From the NCBI RefSeq assembly GCF_004341105.1, contig NZ_SLZK01000003.1, positions 682,001 to 746,000 of the forward strand: 64,000 nucleotides of DNA, read 5' to 3'. This stretch comes from Rhizobium sp. BK418 (GTDB lineage: Bacteria; Pseudomonadota; Alphaproteobacteria; Rhizobiales; Rhizobiaceae). Made by a program: the position numbers and the translations under genes. Positions 23,589-32,386 of the stretch are shown piece by piece (position 1 is the first letter of the stretch; each line of letters starts with the position of its first letter). The notes under the pieces were generated by a model, which searched no databases, had not been told where the DNA came from, and worked only from the letters and a program-made list of their open reading frames with translations.

Positions 23589-25355
23589 ATGGCCCCCACG
23601 AATCGCTCGCCCTTCAGACGAACGCTCGCGCTCCTGGCCGGCACAGCCCTCCTGGCGAATGTCGGCGCAGGCGGTATTGCGCATGCGCAAACCACCCCGG
23701 CGCCCGCTGTACCTGAACAGGCGGCACCGGCCCCTGCAGCGCCTCAACCGACGCCGCTTTCTCCGGCTGCAGTCGCGCCTGCGGCTCCGCCCCTGCAGAT
23801 GACGGCTCCGACCAATGGTCCGGCTTCGGTTGCCGATCTCGCCGAAGGGCTGCTCGATGCCGTGGTCAATATCTCGACCTCGCAGAATGTGAAGGATGAC
23901 GAGGGCGCAGGCCCGGCGCCACGCGCTCCCGACGGCTCGCCCTTCCAGGAATTCTTCAACGATTTCTTCAACAAGCAGCAGGGCAATCGCGCGCCGAACC
24001 ACAATGTCAGCTCGCTCGGCTCCGGCTTCGTCATCGATCCCTCTGGATATATCGTCACGAACAACCACGTGATCGAGGGCGCCGATGATATCGAGGTCAA
24101 TTTCGCCAATGGCACCAAGCTCAAGGCCAAGCTGATCGGCACCGATACCAAGACCGACCTTTCGGTGCTCAAGGTGGAGCCGAAGCAGCCGCTGAAATCT
24201 GTCAAGTTCGGCGATTCCAGCGTCATGCGCATTGGCGATTGGGTGATGGCGATCGGCAATCCGTTCGGTTTCGGCGGTTCAGTGACGGTCGGCATTATTT
24301 CGGGGCGCGGACGTAACATCAATGCCGGCCCCTATGACAACTTCATCCAGACGGATGCTGCCATCAACAAGGGCAATTCCGGCGGACCGCTTTTCAACAT
24401 GAAGGGCGAGGTGATCGGCATCAACACCGCGATCATTTCTCCGTCGGGCGGTTCGATCGGCATCGGCTTCGCGGTGCCCTCGGAACTTGCGTCCGGCGTT
24501 GTCGAGCAGCTGCGCGAATATGGCGAGACGCGCCGCGGCTGGCTCGGCGTGCGCATCCAGCCCGTCACCGACGAAGTGGCCGACAGCCTCGGTCTCGACA
24601 GCGCCAGAGGCGCGCTCGTCGCCGGCGTCATCAAGGGCGGACCGGTCGATGACGGCTCGATCAAGGCGGGCGACGTCATCCTGAAATTCGACGGCAAGCC
24701 CGTCAGCGAGATGCGCGACCTGCCGCGCGTGGTCGCCGAGAGCCCTGTCGGCAAGCAAGTCGACGTGGTGGTGCTGCGCGACGGCAAGGAGCAGACCGTC
24801 AAGGTGACGCTCGGCCGTCTCGAGGATAGCGACCAGGCTGCGGCTGGGGACAATTCAGACGATGACGGCGTCATCAATCCCGATCCCGGCGAGAACAACG
24901 ATATGGACCAGCCGGATCAGGACGGCGATCAGGGCCAGACCGCGCCTGATGGACAGGGTCCGCAGCAGCAGGATCAAGGTCAAAATCATCAGGGCCCGAA
25001 CCAGCATGGGCAGAATCAGCAGGGACAGGATAAGGCGACGACGGATCAGGCCACGCCCAAGCATGTGCTTGGTCTCTCGCTCTCGCTGCTCAGCCCGGAA
25101 ACCCGCAAGGCCTTTGGCATTGCCGAAAGCGTCGATGGCGTGGTCGTGACTGAAGTCTCTCCGGGTTCGGCAGCCGCGGAGAAGGGCTTGAAGCCCGGCG
25201 ACGTGATCGTCGAAGTGGCGCAGGAATTCATGAAATCGCCGGATGCGGTTGCCAGCAAGGTGCAGTCGCTGAAGCAGGAAGGCCGGCGCAACGCGCAGAT
25301 GATGATCGCTGCGGCGAACGGCGACCTGCGGTTTGTCGCGGTGCCGATGGAATGA
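23589..25355 (+). CDS. degP: HtrA/Deg periplasmic serine protease
   Basis: A 588-residue S1C protease with a signal peptide ending near AHAQ (residue 34) and a Pro/Ala-rich segment to about 75. The trypsin-like domain (about 80-310) has the triad His160 (TNNHVIEG), Asp190 (KTDLSVLKV) and Ser264 (NKGNSGGPLF). PDZ1 is about 315-410 and PDZ2 about 492-588. The two PDZ domains are joined by an unusual 80-residue Asp/Gln/Asn/Gly-rich linker. It degrades or refolds damaged envelope proteins. ATG at 23589 with GAGGAA upstream is chosen. Convergent with serB across a bidirectional terminator. DegP/DegQ/MucD identity within the family is not resolved. Confidence 0.93.
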   Translation: MAPTNRSPFRRTLALLAGTALLANVGAGGIAHAQTTPAPAVPEQAAPAPAAPQPTPLSPAAVAPAAPPLQMTAPTNGPASVADLAEGLLDAVVNISTSQNVKDDEGAGPAPRAPDGSPFQEFFNDFFNKQQGNRAPNHNVSSLGSGFVIDPSGYIVTNNHVIEGADDIEVNFANGTKLKAKLIGTDTKTDLSVLKVEPKQPLKSVKFGDSSVMRIGDWVMAIGNPFGFGGSVTVGIISGRGRNINAGPYDNFIQTDAAINKGNSGGPLFNMKGEVIGINTAIISPSGGSIGIGFAVPSELASGVVEQLREYGETRRGWLGVRIQPVTDEVADSLGLDSARGALVAGVIKGGPVDDGSIKAGDVILKFDGKPVSEMRDLPRVVAESPVGKQVDVVVLRDGKEQTVKVTLGRLEDSDQAAAGDNSDDDGVINPDPGENNDMDQPDQDGDQGQTAPDGQGPQQQDQGQNHQGPNQHGQNQQGQDKATTDQATPKHVLGLSLSLLSPETRKAFGIAESVDGVVVTEVSPGSAAAEKGLKPGDVIVEVAQEFMKSPDAVASKVQSLKQEGRRNAQMMIAAANGDLRFVAVPME

Positions 25356-25384
25356 CAGCCGTCAACCTGGGGCGCAAAAACAAA

Positions 25385-25410
25385 AGGAGCGGCTAGCCGC
25401 TCCTTTCTTC
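25385..25410. terminator. Bidirectional terminator between degP and serB
   Basis: AGGAGCGGCTAGCCGCTCCT (25385-25404) is a perfect palindrome followed by TTCTTC on the plus strand and TTTTG on the minus strand. It lies between two convergent stop codons. Confidence 0.8.
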
Positions 25411-25431
25411 ATTTCAACAGTGCTCGAAACT

Positions 25432-26322
25432 TTAGGCGGTCACGAAATCCGTTTTGCGATAACCTTGGATATAGAGCAGCGCCGTGAGGTCGCCGTGGTT
25501 GATCTGCATGTCGGCTTCGGCGGCCACAGTCGGCTTCGCGTGAAGGGCGACGCCGGAGCCGGCCAGATGCAGCATGCCGAGGTCATTGGCGCCGTCGCCG
25601 ACAGCGATGGCGTCTTCAGGGGAGATGCCTAGCCGGGCGGCGATGTCGTTGAGGGCGTCCACCTTGGCCTGCTTGCCGAGGATCGGCTCGGCGACGTGGC
25701 CAGACAGAAGGCCGTCTTCTTCCAGCAGGACATTGGCGCGGTTTTCGTCGAAGCCGATGACGGCAGCGATGCGGCTCGTGAAGACCGTGAATCCGCCGGA
25801 GACAAGGGCGGTGTAGTAACCCTTGGACTTCATGGTGGCGATCAGTTCGGGGCCGCCCGGGGTGAGCGTGATGCGCTTGGAAATGACTTCGTCGACGACG
25901 GAGATCGGCAGACCTTTCAGGAGGGCGACGCGTTCACGCAGCGCCGGCTCGAAGGCGATCTCGCCGTTCATGGCGCGGGCGGTGATCGCGGCAACCTTTT
26001 CTTTCAGGCCAACTTCGGCGGCGAGTTCGTCGATGCATTCCTGACCGATCATGGTGGAATCCATGTCTGCGATCAGCAGCTTCTTGCGGCGGGTTTCCTG
26101 TTCCTGGATGACAAGATCGATCGGGCCATCTGCGATGACGGCAAGCAGATTGGCCTCGGCCGCCTGTCTGTCGGAGCCGTCGGCGAGCACGATATCGCAG
26201 GCAATGCCGTCTGCCAGCCAGTACAGCCCGGATGCCCTGACGGCGTCCGCCGCACGTTCGGCGATCGCAGGCGAAAGAACGGGGTTTGACGGATTGGCAA
26301 CAAGCGTGGCAACGAGGGCCAT
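25432..26322 (-). CDS. serB: Phosphoserine phosphatase
   Basis: A 296-residue HAD-superfamily phosphatase for the last step of serine synthesis, phosphoserine to serine. The nucleophile motif LIADMDSTMIG gives Asp86 and Asp88, followed by ALVSGGFTVF (motif II) and IAVGDGANDLGML (motif IV). The N-terminal 80 residues are the usual ACT-like extension. The ATG at 26322 overlaps, on the opposite strand, the ATG of miaA, so the two genes are divergent with no space between them. Confidence 0.95.
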   Translation of the reverse strand: MALVATLVANPSNPVLSPAIAERAADAVRASGLYWLADGIACDIVLADGSDRQAAEANLLAVIADGPIDLVIQEQETRRKKLLIADMDSTMIGQECIDELAAEVGLKEKVAAITARAMNGEIAFEPALRERVALLKGLPISVVDEVISKRITLTPGGPELIATMKSKGYYTALVSGGFTVFTSRIAAVIGFDENRANVLLEEDGLLSGHVAEPILGKQAKVDALNDIAARLGISPEDAIAVGDGANDLGMLHLAGSGVALHAKPTVAAEADMQINHGDLTALLYIQGYRKTDFVTA

Positions 26323-27217
26323 GATGGAAAACCTTCTGAGCTCTGTGAACGCGATCCTGATAACCGGGCCGACCGCCAGCGGCAAGTCCGCGCTCGCGGT
26401 GGAATTGGCTAAGCAGCATGGCGGGGTGGTGGTCAATGCCGACAGCATGCAGGTCTATGACACATTGCGGGTGCTGACGGCTCGGCCTTCGCAGGAAGAT
26501 ATGGGAGGCGTGCCGCATCACCTTTACGGCCACGTGCCGGCGGGAGCGGCCTATTCGACGGGCGCCTGGCTGCGGGATGTGACCGCGCTCCTGCCGCGCA
26601 TCCGCGCCGAAGGAAAGCTGCCTGTCTTCGTCGGCGGCACGGGTCTCTATTTCAAGGCGCTGACGGGTGGGCTTTCGGAAATGCCCGTCATCCCCGAAGA
26701 GATCCGCCAGCGGTTGCGGGCGCGACTGCTGGAAGAGGGCTCGGAGCCCCTGCATGCGGAGCTTGCCAGGGCTGATCCCGCCGTCGCCGGAAGCCTCAAC
26801 CCGCAAGACGGGCAAAGGATCGTGCGTGCGCTCGAAGTATTCGGGGCGACAGGCCAGTCGATCGCAGAATTCCAGGGGCAGGCGGGGCCTGTGATCGTCG
26901 ATCCCGAAACCGCACGCAAGATCGTTGTGCTGCCGGATCGCGCCGTGCTGCATCAGCGCATCAACGGGCGTTTCGAGAAGATGCTGGAGCAGGGGGCGGA
27001 AGAGGAGGTGAAGGCGCTGTTGGCGCTTGATCTCTCCCCTGAAATGCCGGTCATGAAGGCGATCGGCGTATCACAGATTACCGCCATGCTGCGTGGCGAA
27101 ATGAGCCGGCAAGAGGTGATCGAGCGTGGCGCGGCGGCGACGCGGCAATATGCCAAGCGGCAGATGACGTGGTTCCGCAATCAGATGGATGAAAGCTGGG
27201 AGAGGCTTTCTTCCTGA
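26321..27217 (+). CDS. miaA: tRNA dimethylallyltransferase
   Basis: A 298-residue enzyme that transfers a dimethylallyl group to A37 of tRNAs reading UNN codons. The P-loop ILITGPTASGKSALA spans residues 11-25; NADSMQVYDTLRVLTARPS and VGGTGLYFKALTGGLSEMP are MiaA motifs, as is ATRQYAKRQMTWFRNQ near the C-terminus. Two tandem ATGs (26321, 26324) are possible starts. Both lie at the start codon of divergent serB, so the promoter and ribosome site must lie within serB coding sequence. Confidence 0.96.
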   Translation: MMENLLSSVNAILITGPTASGKSALAVELAKQHGGVVVNADSMQVYDTLRVLTARPSQEDMGGVPHHLYGHVPAGAAYSTGAWLRDVTALLPRIRAEGKLPVFVGGTGLYFKALTGGLSEMPVIPEEIRQRLRARLLEEGSEPLHAELARADPAVAGSLNPQDGQRIVRALEVFGATGQSIAEFQGQAGPVIVDPETARKIVVLPDRAVLHQRINGRFEKMLEQGAEEEVKALLALDLSPEMPVMKAIGVSQITAMLRGEMSRQEVIERGAAATRQYAKRQMTWFRNQMDESWERLSS

Positions 27218-27293
27218 CAAGGCGCCAGCAGCGCCCTGGCCTGCAAGGCGCTAGAATGATTTCGAATCATAGCTAGCGGAGCTTCGGGGCGGC

Positions 27294-27551
27294 ATGAACA
27301 ATTTTCTCGCCAAGACACTTTCTTCCATCAACGCACTGATTGCGATCGTCATCCTTGCCTTTTTCACGCTTTCGGGCGCGACCGGAGCGTCGGTGCAGGG
27401 CGGATCAGGAATGTTCGTGATCGGTGCGATCCTGGGTGCCATTGCTGGCATCGTCGTTGCGGCGCTCATCTGCGGCACGGTTGCATTCCTGACGCTGATC
27501 GAGCGTCATCTCGCGGAAATAGCGGCGGCAACGCGCCAGCCGCGTTCATGA
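27294..27551 (+). CDS. Small membrane protein of unknown function
   Basis: An 85-residue protein with two strong hydrophobic helices (LSSINALIAIVILAFFTLSG and FVIGAILGAIAGIVVAALIC, read in part) joined by a short Gly/Ser loop, and a charged C-terminal tail. It is open from an ATG with GGAG about 14 bases upstream and shares the codon usage of its neighbours. I do not recognise a family. It lies between miaA and the convergent HerA-like gene. Confidence 0.65.
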   Translation: MNNFLAKTLSSINALIAIVILAFFTLSGATGASVQGGSGMFVIGAILGAIAGIVVAALICGTVAFLTLIERHLAEIAAATRQPRS

Positions 27552-27558
27552 GCGGCCC

Positions 27559-29616
27559 TCAATCCTTCTTATAGAGGCTGCTCAGCGGCTTCTTGAGGAT
27601 ACTTTCACGCAGTGACATTCCACCCTCGCGGCGTGGCTGTGATATCTGCTCACCGAAGGCCGGTTTCGGCTGATCATCGCGGCGCATTTCGCGGCGGAGG
27701 GCCTCGAGTCGTGCGTCGATCGAGGTCTGCGGCGAGAGCGGCGGCGGCTCGGGCACGACACGGTTTTGTGAAAGCTCGGCTTGCTGTGGGCGGCTCTGCG
27801 GCAGGAGGTCAGGATGATAGGGTTCGAGCGCCGCCGATGCCGGCGAGACGATGCGAAACGGATCGGCTGCTTCGTCGGCAAAATCGTCTTGCGGCTCATG
27901 ACTGTCTGTCATGGCCGACGTGTAGCTCTGCTGAAACGTGGAGATATCGGGACCTGACGTGATCGCCCGCATACGGGTGACGATGCGGCGCAGATCGACG
28001 GTATCGGGATCTTCCTCGGCATGTATGCTGATGGCGCTATGGGCCTTCGGCAGCAGACTTTCATCGACGCGCAGGAAGCGCATGCGCATCGGCACGCGGA
28101 TCGCTTCGCCGAAGGCAATCGCTTCTCCGTTACCGATCGAGGAGATGAAGCTCGTCGTCGAGATCGAGGAATTGGGAATGGCGGAGCGGATGATTTCCTG
28201 GTCGCGGTCATTGGCAAGGCGCATCGCAAAGAGCGTCGAGCACTGCGAGAGGATCGTCTGGTCGAGTTCACCAGGGCGCTGGGTGATGATGCCGAGCGAA
28301 ACGCCGTATTTGCGGCCTTCCTTGGCAATGCGGGCGATCGCCTGCCGCGTGGGCACGAAACCTAAGGTCGGGTCAGAGGGAATGTAGCGGTGGGCTTCCT
28401 CGCAGACGACCAGCATGTGGATGGCGCCCTCGCTCCATAGCGCGATTTCGAAGGCCATGCGGCAGAGCACCGAGGCGACGGAATTGACGACCTCCGAGGG
28501 TATGCCGGCAAGCTGGAAGGTGCAGATCGGCCTGTTGTCGCCGGGGATGCGGAAGATCTGCGCAATCGTATCGGTGATCGTGTCGCTGATCGTATTGTTG
28601 GAGAACATGAAGTGATAGCGCGGATCGTTGATCGCGGCGATGATGCGCATCTTCAAGGAGCGCAGGGATGGTTTTTCGGCGCGGCCCTCCAGCCTGCCGA
28701 TGCGCTCATCGATGAGGGCGAGCAGATCGGCGATGCGGTAGGGTACCGGCGTATCCGCCGTTATCGAGCTCTTTTCCGTCGCGCGGCGCACAAGCGAACT
28801 GTCGCTGCCGCGGAAAGCGCGTTTGGCCTCCGGCAGGATATCGCGCAACATGTCGAGCTCTTCCGGCACCGGTGGGCGGCCGCGGAAGACGACCTCGGCG
28901 AATTCTTCGAGCCGCATCAGCCAGAAGGGCAGATCGAGCGTATCGGTATCGATGGTGACGGCGTGTTTCGGAAAGGCGGCGGCAAATTCATTGTGTGGAT
29001 CGAGGATCAGCACGCGCAGCTTCGGATCGGCCTCGATCGCCTTATGCAAGAGCAGTGAGACGGCGGTCGATTTACCGACGCCGGTGGAGCCGACCACGGC
29101 GAAATGCTTCGACAGCATCGAGGGCACGTGGATCGCCGCGTCGATGCTTTCATCCTGTGTCAGGGTGCCGATGACGGCGGTGGCGCCCTTGCCGGCATCA
29201 TAGATGCGCATCAGGTCGGCAGCGCGGATGCGGTGGGCGATGGCGCCGAGATAGGGGTAGCGCGAAATGCCGGTCGAGAATTCCTCGCGGCCGTCTTCAT
29301 CGACGCGGACTTCGCCAAGCAGTTCGGTCTCGATGCGGAAGATATTATCCTGACCTTCGCCCCAGCCCTGGTTGCCGGTATTCATGGAGAAGACGAGGGC
29401 GACTACGCGGTTCCTGCCGACGCTGATGGAAATCAAGCGGCCGACGGACCACAATTCCGTGAGGTCGGTGCCGCCGGCTTCCGCCACAGCTGCAATGGTT
29501 GCTCGCGATCCGCTGCATGCAACGACGCGCCCGAGAAACCTGTTCCCTGGCGTAAGGCTGTCGCGGCGATCCTGTTCGCCCGCCCTGCCGGACGTTCTCA
29601 TGTCGTTATCGAGCAA
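27559..29616 (-). CDS. HerA-like P-loop ATPase (DUF87)
   Basis: A 685-residue FtsK/HerA-superfamily ATPase. An N-terminal HAS-barrel-like region (about 25-110) precedes the ATPase core, with Walker A VVGSTGVGKST at 174-184, Walker B MLVVCEEAHRY near 415, and IITQRPGELDQTILSQC as the sensor and Arg-finger region. The last 120 residues are Pro/Gln-rich and disordered. HerA proteins pump or unwind DNA, usually with a NurA nuclease; none is adjacent. The TTG at 29616 has AGGGAG eight bases upstream; an ATG at 29601 is also possible. Exact role is unknown. Confidence 0.85.
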   Translation of the reverse strand: MLDNDMRTSGRAGEQDRRDSLTPGNRFLGRVVACSGSRATIAAVAEAGGTDLTELWSVGRLISISVGRNRVVALVFSMNTGNQGWGEGQDNIFRIETELLGEVRVDEDGREEFSTGISRYPYLGAIAHRIRAADLMRIYDAGKGATAVIGTLTQDESIDAAIHVPSMLSKHFAVVGSTGVGKSTAVSLLLHKAIEADPKLRVLILDPHNEFAAAFPKHAVTIDTDTLDLPFWLMRLEEFAEVVFRGRPPVPEELDMLRDILPEAKRAFRGSDSSLVRRATEKSSITADTPVPYRIADLLALIDERIGRLEGRAEKPSLRSLKMRIIAAINDPRYHFMFSNNTISDTITDTIAQIFRIPGDNRPICTFQLAGIPSEVVNSVASVLCRMAFEIALWSEGAIHMLVVCEEAHRYIPSDPTLGFVPTRQAIARIAKEGRKYGVSLGIITQRPGELDQTILSQCSTLFAMRLANDRDQEIIRSAIPNSSISTTSFISSIGNGEAIAFGEAIRVPMRMRFLRVDESLLPKAHSAISIHAEEDPDTVDLRRIVTRMRAITSGPDISTFQQSYTSAMTDSHEPQDDFADEAADPFRIVSPASAALEPYHPDLLPQSRPQQAELSQNRVVPEPPPLSPQTSIDARLEALRREMRRDDQPKPAFGEQISQPRREGGMSLRESILKKPLSSLYKKD

Positions 29617-29784
29617 AGGGCTACTCCCTGCATTAAACTGCAGAATATGACTGATCCTTTAACAAAACCTTCAATCCGAGATTTGGGCGATGCGACGTGT
29701 TGTCGGCCACGTTTCCAGGCCCCGTGGAATTTTTATTGCGGACTGCGTTGACGCTGCGAAATTTTCTGTCTATCACTTCCGCCC

Positions 29785-29841
29785 ATGATAATTTCGAACG
29801 TTCTTATCGTGGTGGGAAAGCGCATGGGCAGGATGGTGTAA
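29785..29841 (+). CDS. ilv leader peptide
   Basis: An 18-codon frame encodes MIISNVLIVVGKRMGRMV. Eight of 18 residues are Ile, Val or Leu, clustered in the first ten. It lies 117 bp before the acetolactate synthase start and is followed by competing hairpins and a terminator, the classical layout of a branched-chain attenuator. The ribosome site is weak. Charged tRNA levels for Ile, Val and Leu would be sensed by ribosome pausing; this is inference from layout. Confidence 0.75.
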   Translation: MIISNVLIVVGKRMGRMV

Positions 29842-29897
29842 CCATCCGGCGATAGCCACCCATGCGCTAGACGAAGGCTCCTCAGGGGCCTTTTTTT
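29819..29897 (+). promoter_or_regulatory. Transcription attenuator of ilvB-ilvH
   Basis: A long stem pairs AGCGCATGGG (29819-29828) with CCCATGCGCT (29859-29868), with an inner stem GGATGG (29831-29836)/CCATCC (29842-29847) that includes the leader stop codon. The terminator hairpin AAGGCTCC (29874-29881)/GGGGCCTT (29885-29892) follows, with T residues to 29897. Exact antiterminator pairing was not computed. Confidence 0.75.
29874..29897 (+). terminator. Attenuator terminator of ilvB
   Basis: An eight-bp stem with a three-base loop, followed by a seven-base T-run, upstream of the ilvB start codon. Confidence 0.8.
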
Positions 29898-29958
29898 ATG
29901 CCCGAAATCAGGGCTTCCGGCCACAAACTCAAATCCCCAGCATCAACGGAACAGACAC

Positions 29959-31752
29959 ATGGCGAGCACGGATAATCAAGCGGACAGCAATCGGATGACG
30001 GGAGCGGAAATCGTACTCCGCGCGCTGAAGGACAATGGCGTCGAGCATGTCTTCGGCTATCCCGGCGGCGCTGTTCTGCCAATCTATGACGAGATCTTCC
30101 AGCAGGACGATATCAAGCACATCCTCGTTCGCCATGAGCAGGGCGCCGGTCACGCGGCCGAAGGGTATGCGCGCTCCACCGGCAAGGTCGGCGTCATGCT
30201 GGTAACCTCGGGTCCGGGTGCTACCAATGCGGTCACGCCGCTGCAGGATGCGCTGATGGATTCCATTCCGCTCGTCTGCCTCTCCGGCCAGGTTCCGACC
30301 ACGCTCATCGGTTCGGACGCCTTCCAAGAATGCGACACCGTCGGTATCACGCGCCCCTGCACCAAGCACAACTGGCTGGTCAAGGATGTCAACGAGCTCG
30401 CCGCCGTCATCCATGAAGCCTTCCGCATTGCGCAGTCCGGTCGTCCGGGCCCTGTCGTCGTCGATATTCCGAAAGATGTTCAGTTTGCCACCGGCACCTA
30501 CACGCCGCCGGCCGATCACGCGATCCAGAAGAGCTACCAGCCGAAGGTTGAGGGTGATCTGAACCAGATCCATGCGGCGATCGAACTGATGGCGAATGCG
30601 CGCAAGCCGATCTTCTATACCGGCGGCGGCGTCGTCAATTCCGGCCCGGAAGCTTCCCGCATGCTGCGCGAGCTGGTCGAGCTCACCGATTTCCCGATCA
30701 CCTCGACGCTGATGGGGTTGGGCGCCTATCCGGCCTCCGGCAAGAACTGGCTGAAGATGCTCGGAATGCACGGCTCCTATGAAGCCAACATGGCGATGCA
30801 TGACTGCGACGTCATGGTGTGCATCGGCGCCCGTTTCGACGACCGTATTACCGGCCGCCTCAACGCCTTCTCGCCGAATTCCAAGAAGATCCATATCGAT
30901 ATCGATCCGTCCTCGATCAACAAGAACGTTCGTGTCGATCTCGGCATTCGCGGCGATGTCGGCCACATCCTGGAAGACATGATCCGCCTGTGGCGGGCAC
31001 TCCCGAAGAAGCCGGAGAAGGGGCGCCTGGACGCGTGGTGGGGCGATATCGCCCGCTGGCGCGCGCGCAACTCCTTTGCCTATACCAAGAGCAATGACGT
31101 GATCATGCCGCAATATGCGCTGGAGCGTCTCTATGAGCTGACCAAGGATCGCGACACCTACATCACCACCGAAGTCGGCCAGCACCAGATGTGGGCGGCA
31201 CAGTTCTACGGCTTCGAACGGCCGAACCGCTGGATGACCTCGGGTGGCCTGGGCACGATGGGCTACGGCCTGCCGGCAGCGCTCGGCGTGCAGATCGCGC
31301 ATCCGGAAAGTCTTGTCATCGATATTGCCGGCGACGCCTCGATCCAGATGTGCATCCAGGAAATGTCGGCGGCGATCCAGCACAATGCGCCTATCAAGAT
31401 CTTCATCATGAACAACCAGTATATGGGCATGGTGCGCCAGTGGCAGCAGCTCCTGCACGGCAACCGCCTGTCCAACTCCTATACGGAAGCGATGCCCGAC
31501 TTCGTGAAGCTCGCCGAAGCCTACGGTGCGGTCGGTCTGCGCTGCGAGAAGCCTGACGATCTCGATGCGACTATCCAGGAGATGATCGACGTCAAGAAGC
31601 CCGTCATCTTCGATTGCCGCGTTGCCAATCTCGCCAACTGCTTCCCGATGATCCCCTCAGGCAAGGCCCATAACGAAATGCTGCTGCCGGATGAAGCCAC
31701 GGACGAGGCGGTCGCCAATGCGATCGACGCCAAGGGCCGTCAGCTAGTATAA
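29959..31752 (+). CDS. ilvB: Acetolactate synthase large (catalytic) subunit
   Basis: A 597-residue thiamine-diphosphate enzyme condensing pyruvate to acetolactate, or pyruvate and 2-oxobutyrate to acetohydroxybutyrate, the first common step of Val, Leu and Ile synthesis. Residue Glu60 (VRHEQGAGHAAEGYAR) activates the cofactor; SGPGATNAVTPLQDALMDSIP is the central motif, and GDASIQMCIQE ... FIMNNQYMGM near 460-490 binds ThDP/Mg. It begins an operon with ilvH 26 bp downstream and is preceded by an attenuator. Confidence 0.97.
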   Translation: MASTDNQADSNRMTGAEIVLRALKDNGVEHVFGYPGGAVLPIYDEIFQQDDIKHILVRHEQGAGHAAEGYARSTGKVGVMLVTSGPGATNAVTPLQDALMDSIPLVCLSGQVPTTLIGSDAFQECDTVGITRPCTKHNWLVKDVNELAAVIHEAFRIAQSGRPGPVVVDIPKDVQFATGTYTPPADHAIQKSYQPKVEGDLNQIHAAIELMANARKPIFYTGGGVVNSGPEASRMLRELVELTDFPITSTLMGLGAYPASGKNWLKMLGMHGSYEANMAMHDCDVMVCIGARFDDRITGRLNAFSPNSKKIHIDIDPSSINKNVRVDLGIRGDVGHILEDMIRLWRALPKKPEKGRLDAWWGDIARWRARNSFAYTKSNDVIMPQYALERLYELTKDRDTYITTEVGQHQMWAAQFYGFERPNRWMTSGGLGTMGYGLPAALGVQIAHPESLVIDIAGDASIQMCIQEMSAAIQHNAPIKIFIMNNQYMGMVRQWQQLLHGNRLSNSYTEAMPDFVKLAEAYGAVGLRCEKPDDLDATIQEMIDVKKPVIFDCRVANLANCFPMIPSGKAHNEMLLPDEATDEAVANAIDAKGRQLV

Positions 31753-31778
31753 TTATAGATAGGTAGGAACCCAGGATC

Positions 31779-32351
31779 ATGAACGCACACCTTCAACCCA
31801 CCGGCTCTGCCTACTTCATCTCTCCGGAAACGGCAGCCGTCGAGAGCCATACGCTCTCGGTGCTGGTCGATAACGAGCCGGGCGTTCTCGCCCGCGTCAT
31901 CGGCCTGTTTTCCGGCCGCGGCTACAATATCGAAAGCCTCACGGTTTCGGAAACGGAGCATCAGGCGCATTTGTCGCGCATTACCATTGTCACCCGCGGC
32001 ACGCCGCAGGTGCTGGAGCAGATCAAGGCGCAGCTCGAGCGTATCGTGCCCGTTCACCGCGTCGTGGATCTGACGGTGCGCGCCCGCGAACTCGGCCAGG
32101 ACCGGCCGATCGAGCGGGAGGTGGCGCTCTTGAAGGTGATCGGCAACGGCGAAACGCGGGCGGAAACGCTGCGTCTTGCCGACGCCTTCCACGCCAAGGT
32201 GGTTGATGCGACGGTCGATCACTTCATTCTGGAGATCACCGGCAAATCCTCCAAGATCGATCAGTTCATCGCGATTATGAAGCCGCTCGGTCTCATCGAA
32301 GTCTGCCGCACCGGCATAGCCGCGATGAACCGCGGCGCGCAGGGCATGTAA
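31779..32351 (+). CDS. ilvH: Acetolactate synthase small (regulatory) subunit
   Basis: A 190-residue regulatory subunit that stimulates IlvB and confers valine feedback inhibition. An ACT domain covers about 23-100 (HTLSVLVDNEPGVLARVIGLFSGRGYNIESL, read in part), followed by the ALS_ss_C domain (EVALLKVIGNGETRAETLRLADAFHAKVVDA, in part). It follows ilvB closely on the same transcript. Confidence 0.97.
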   Translation: MNAHLQPTGSAYFISPETAAVESHTLSVLVDNEPGVLARVIGLFSGRGYNIESLTVSETEHQAHLSRITIVTRGTPQVLEQIKAQLERIVPVHRVVDLTVRARELGQDRPIEREVALLKVIGNGETRAETLRLADAFHAKVVDATVDHFILEITGKSSKIDQFIAIMKPLGLIEVCRTGIAAMNRGAQGM

Positions 32352-32386
32352 TATTCATAGTGCAAAACAGTTTGCGCCGCCGGGGG

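Noticed and set aside
29929..31458. Minus-strand frame of 509 codons antisense to ilvB
   Set aside because: Mirrors the ilvB codon pattern and has no recognisable domains.
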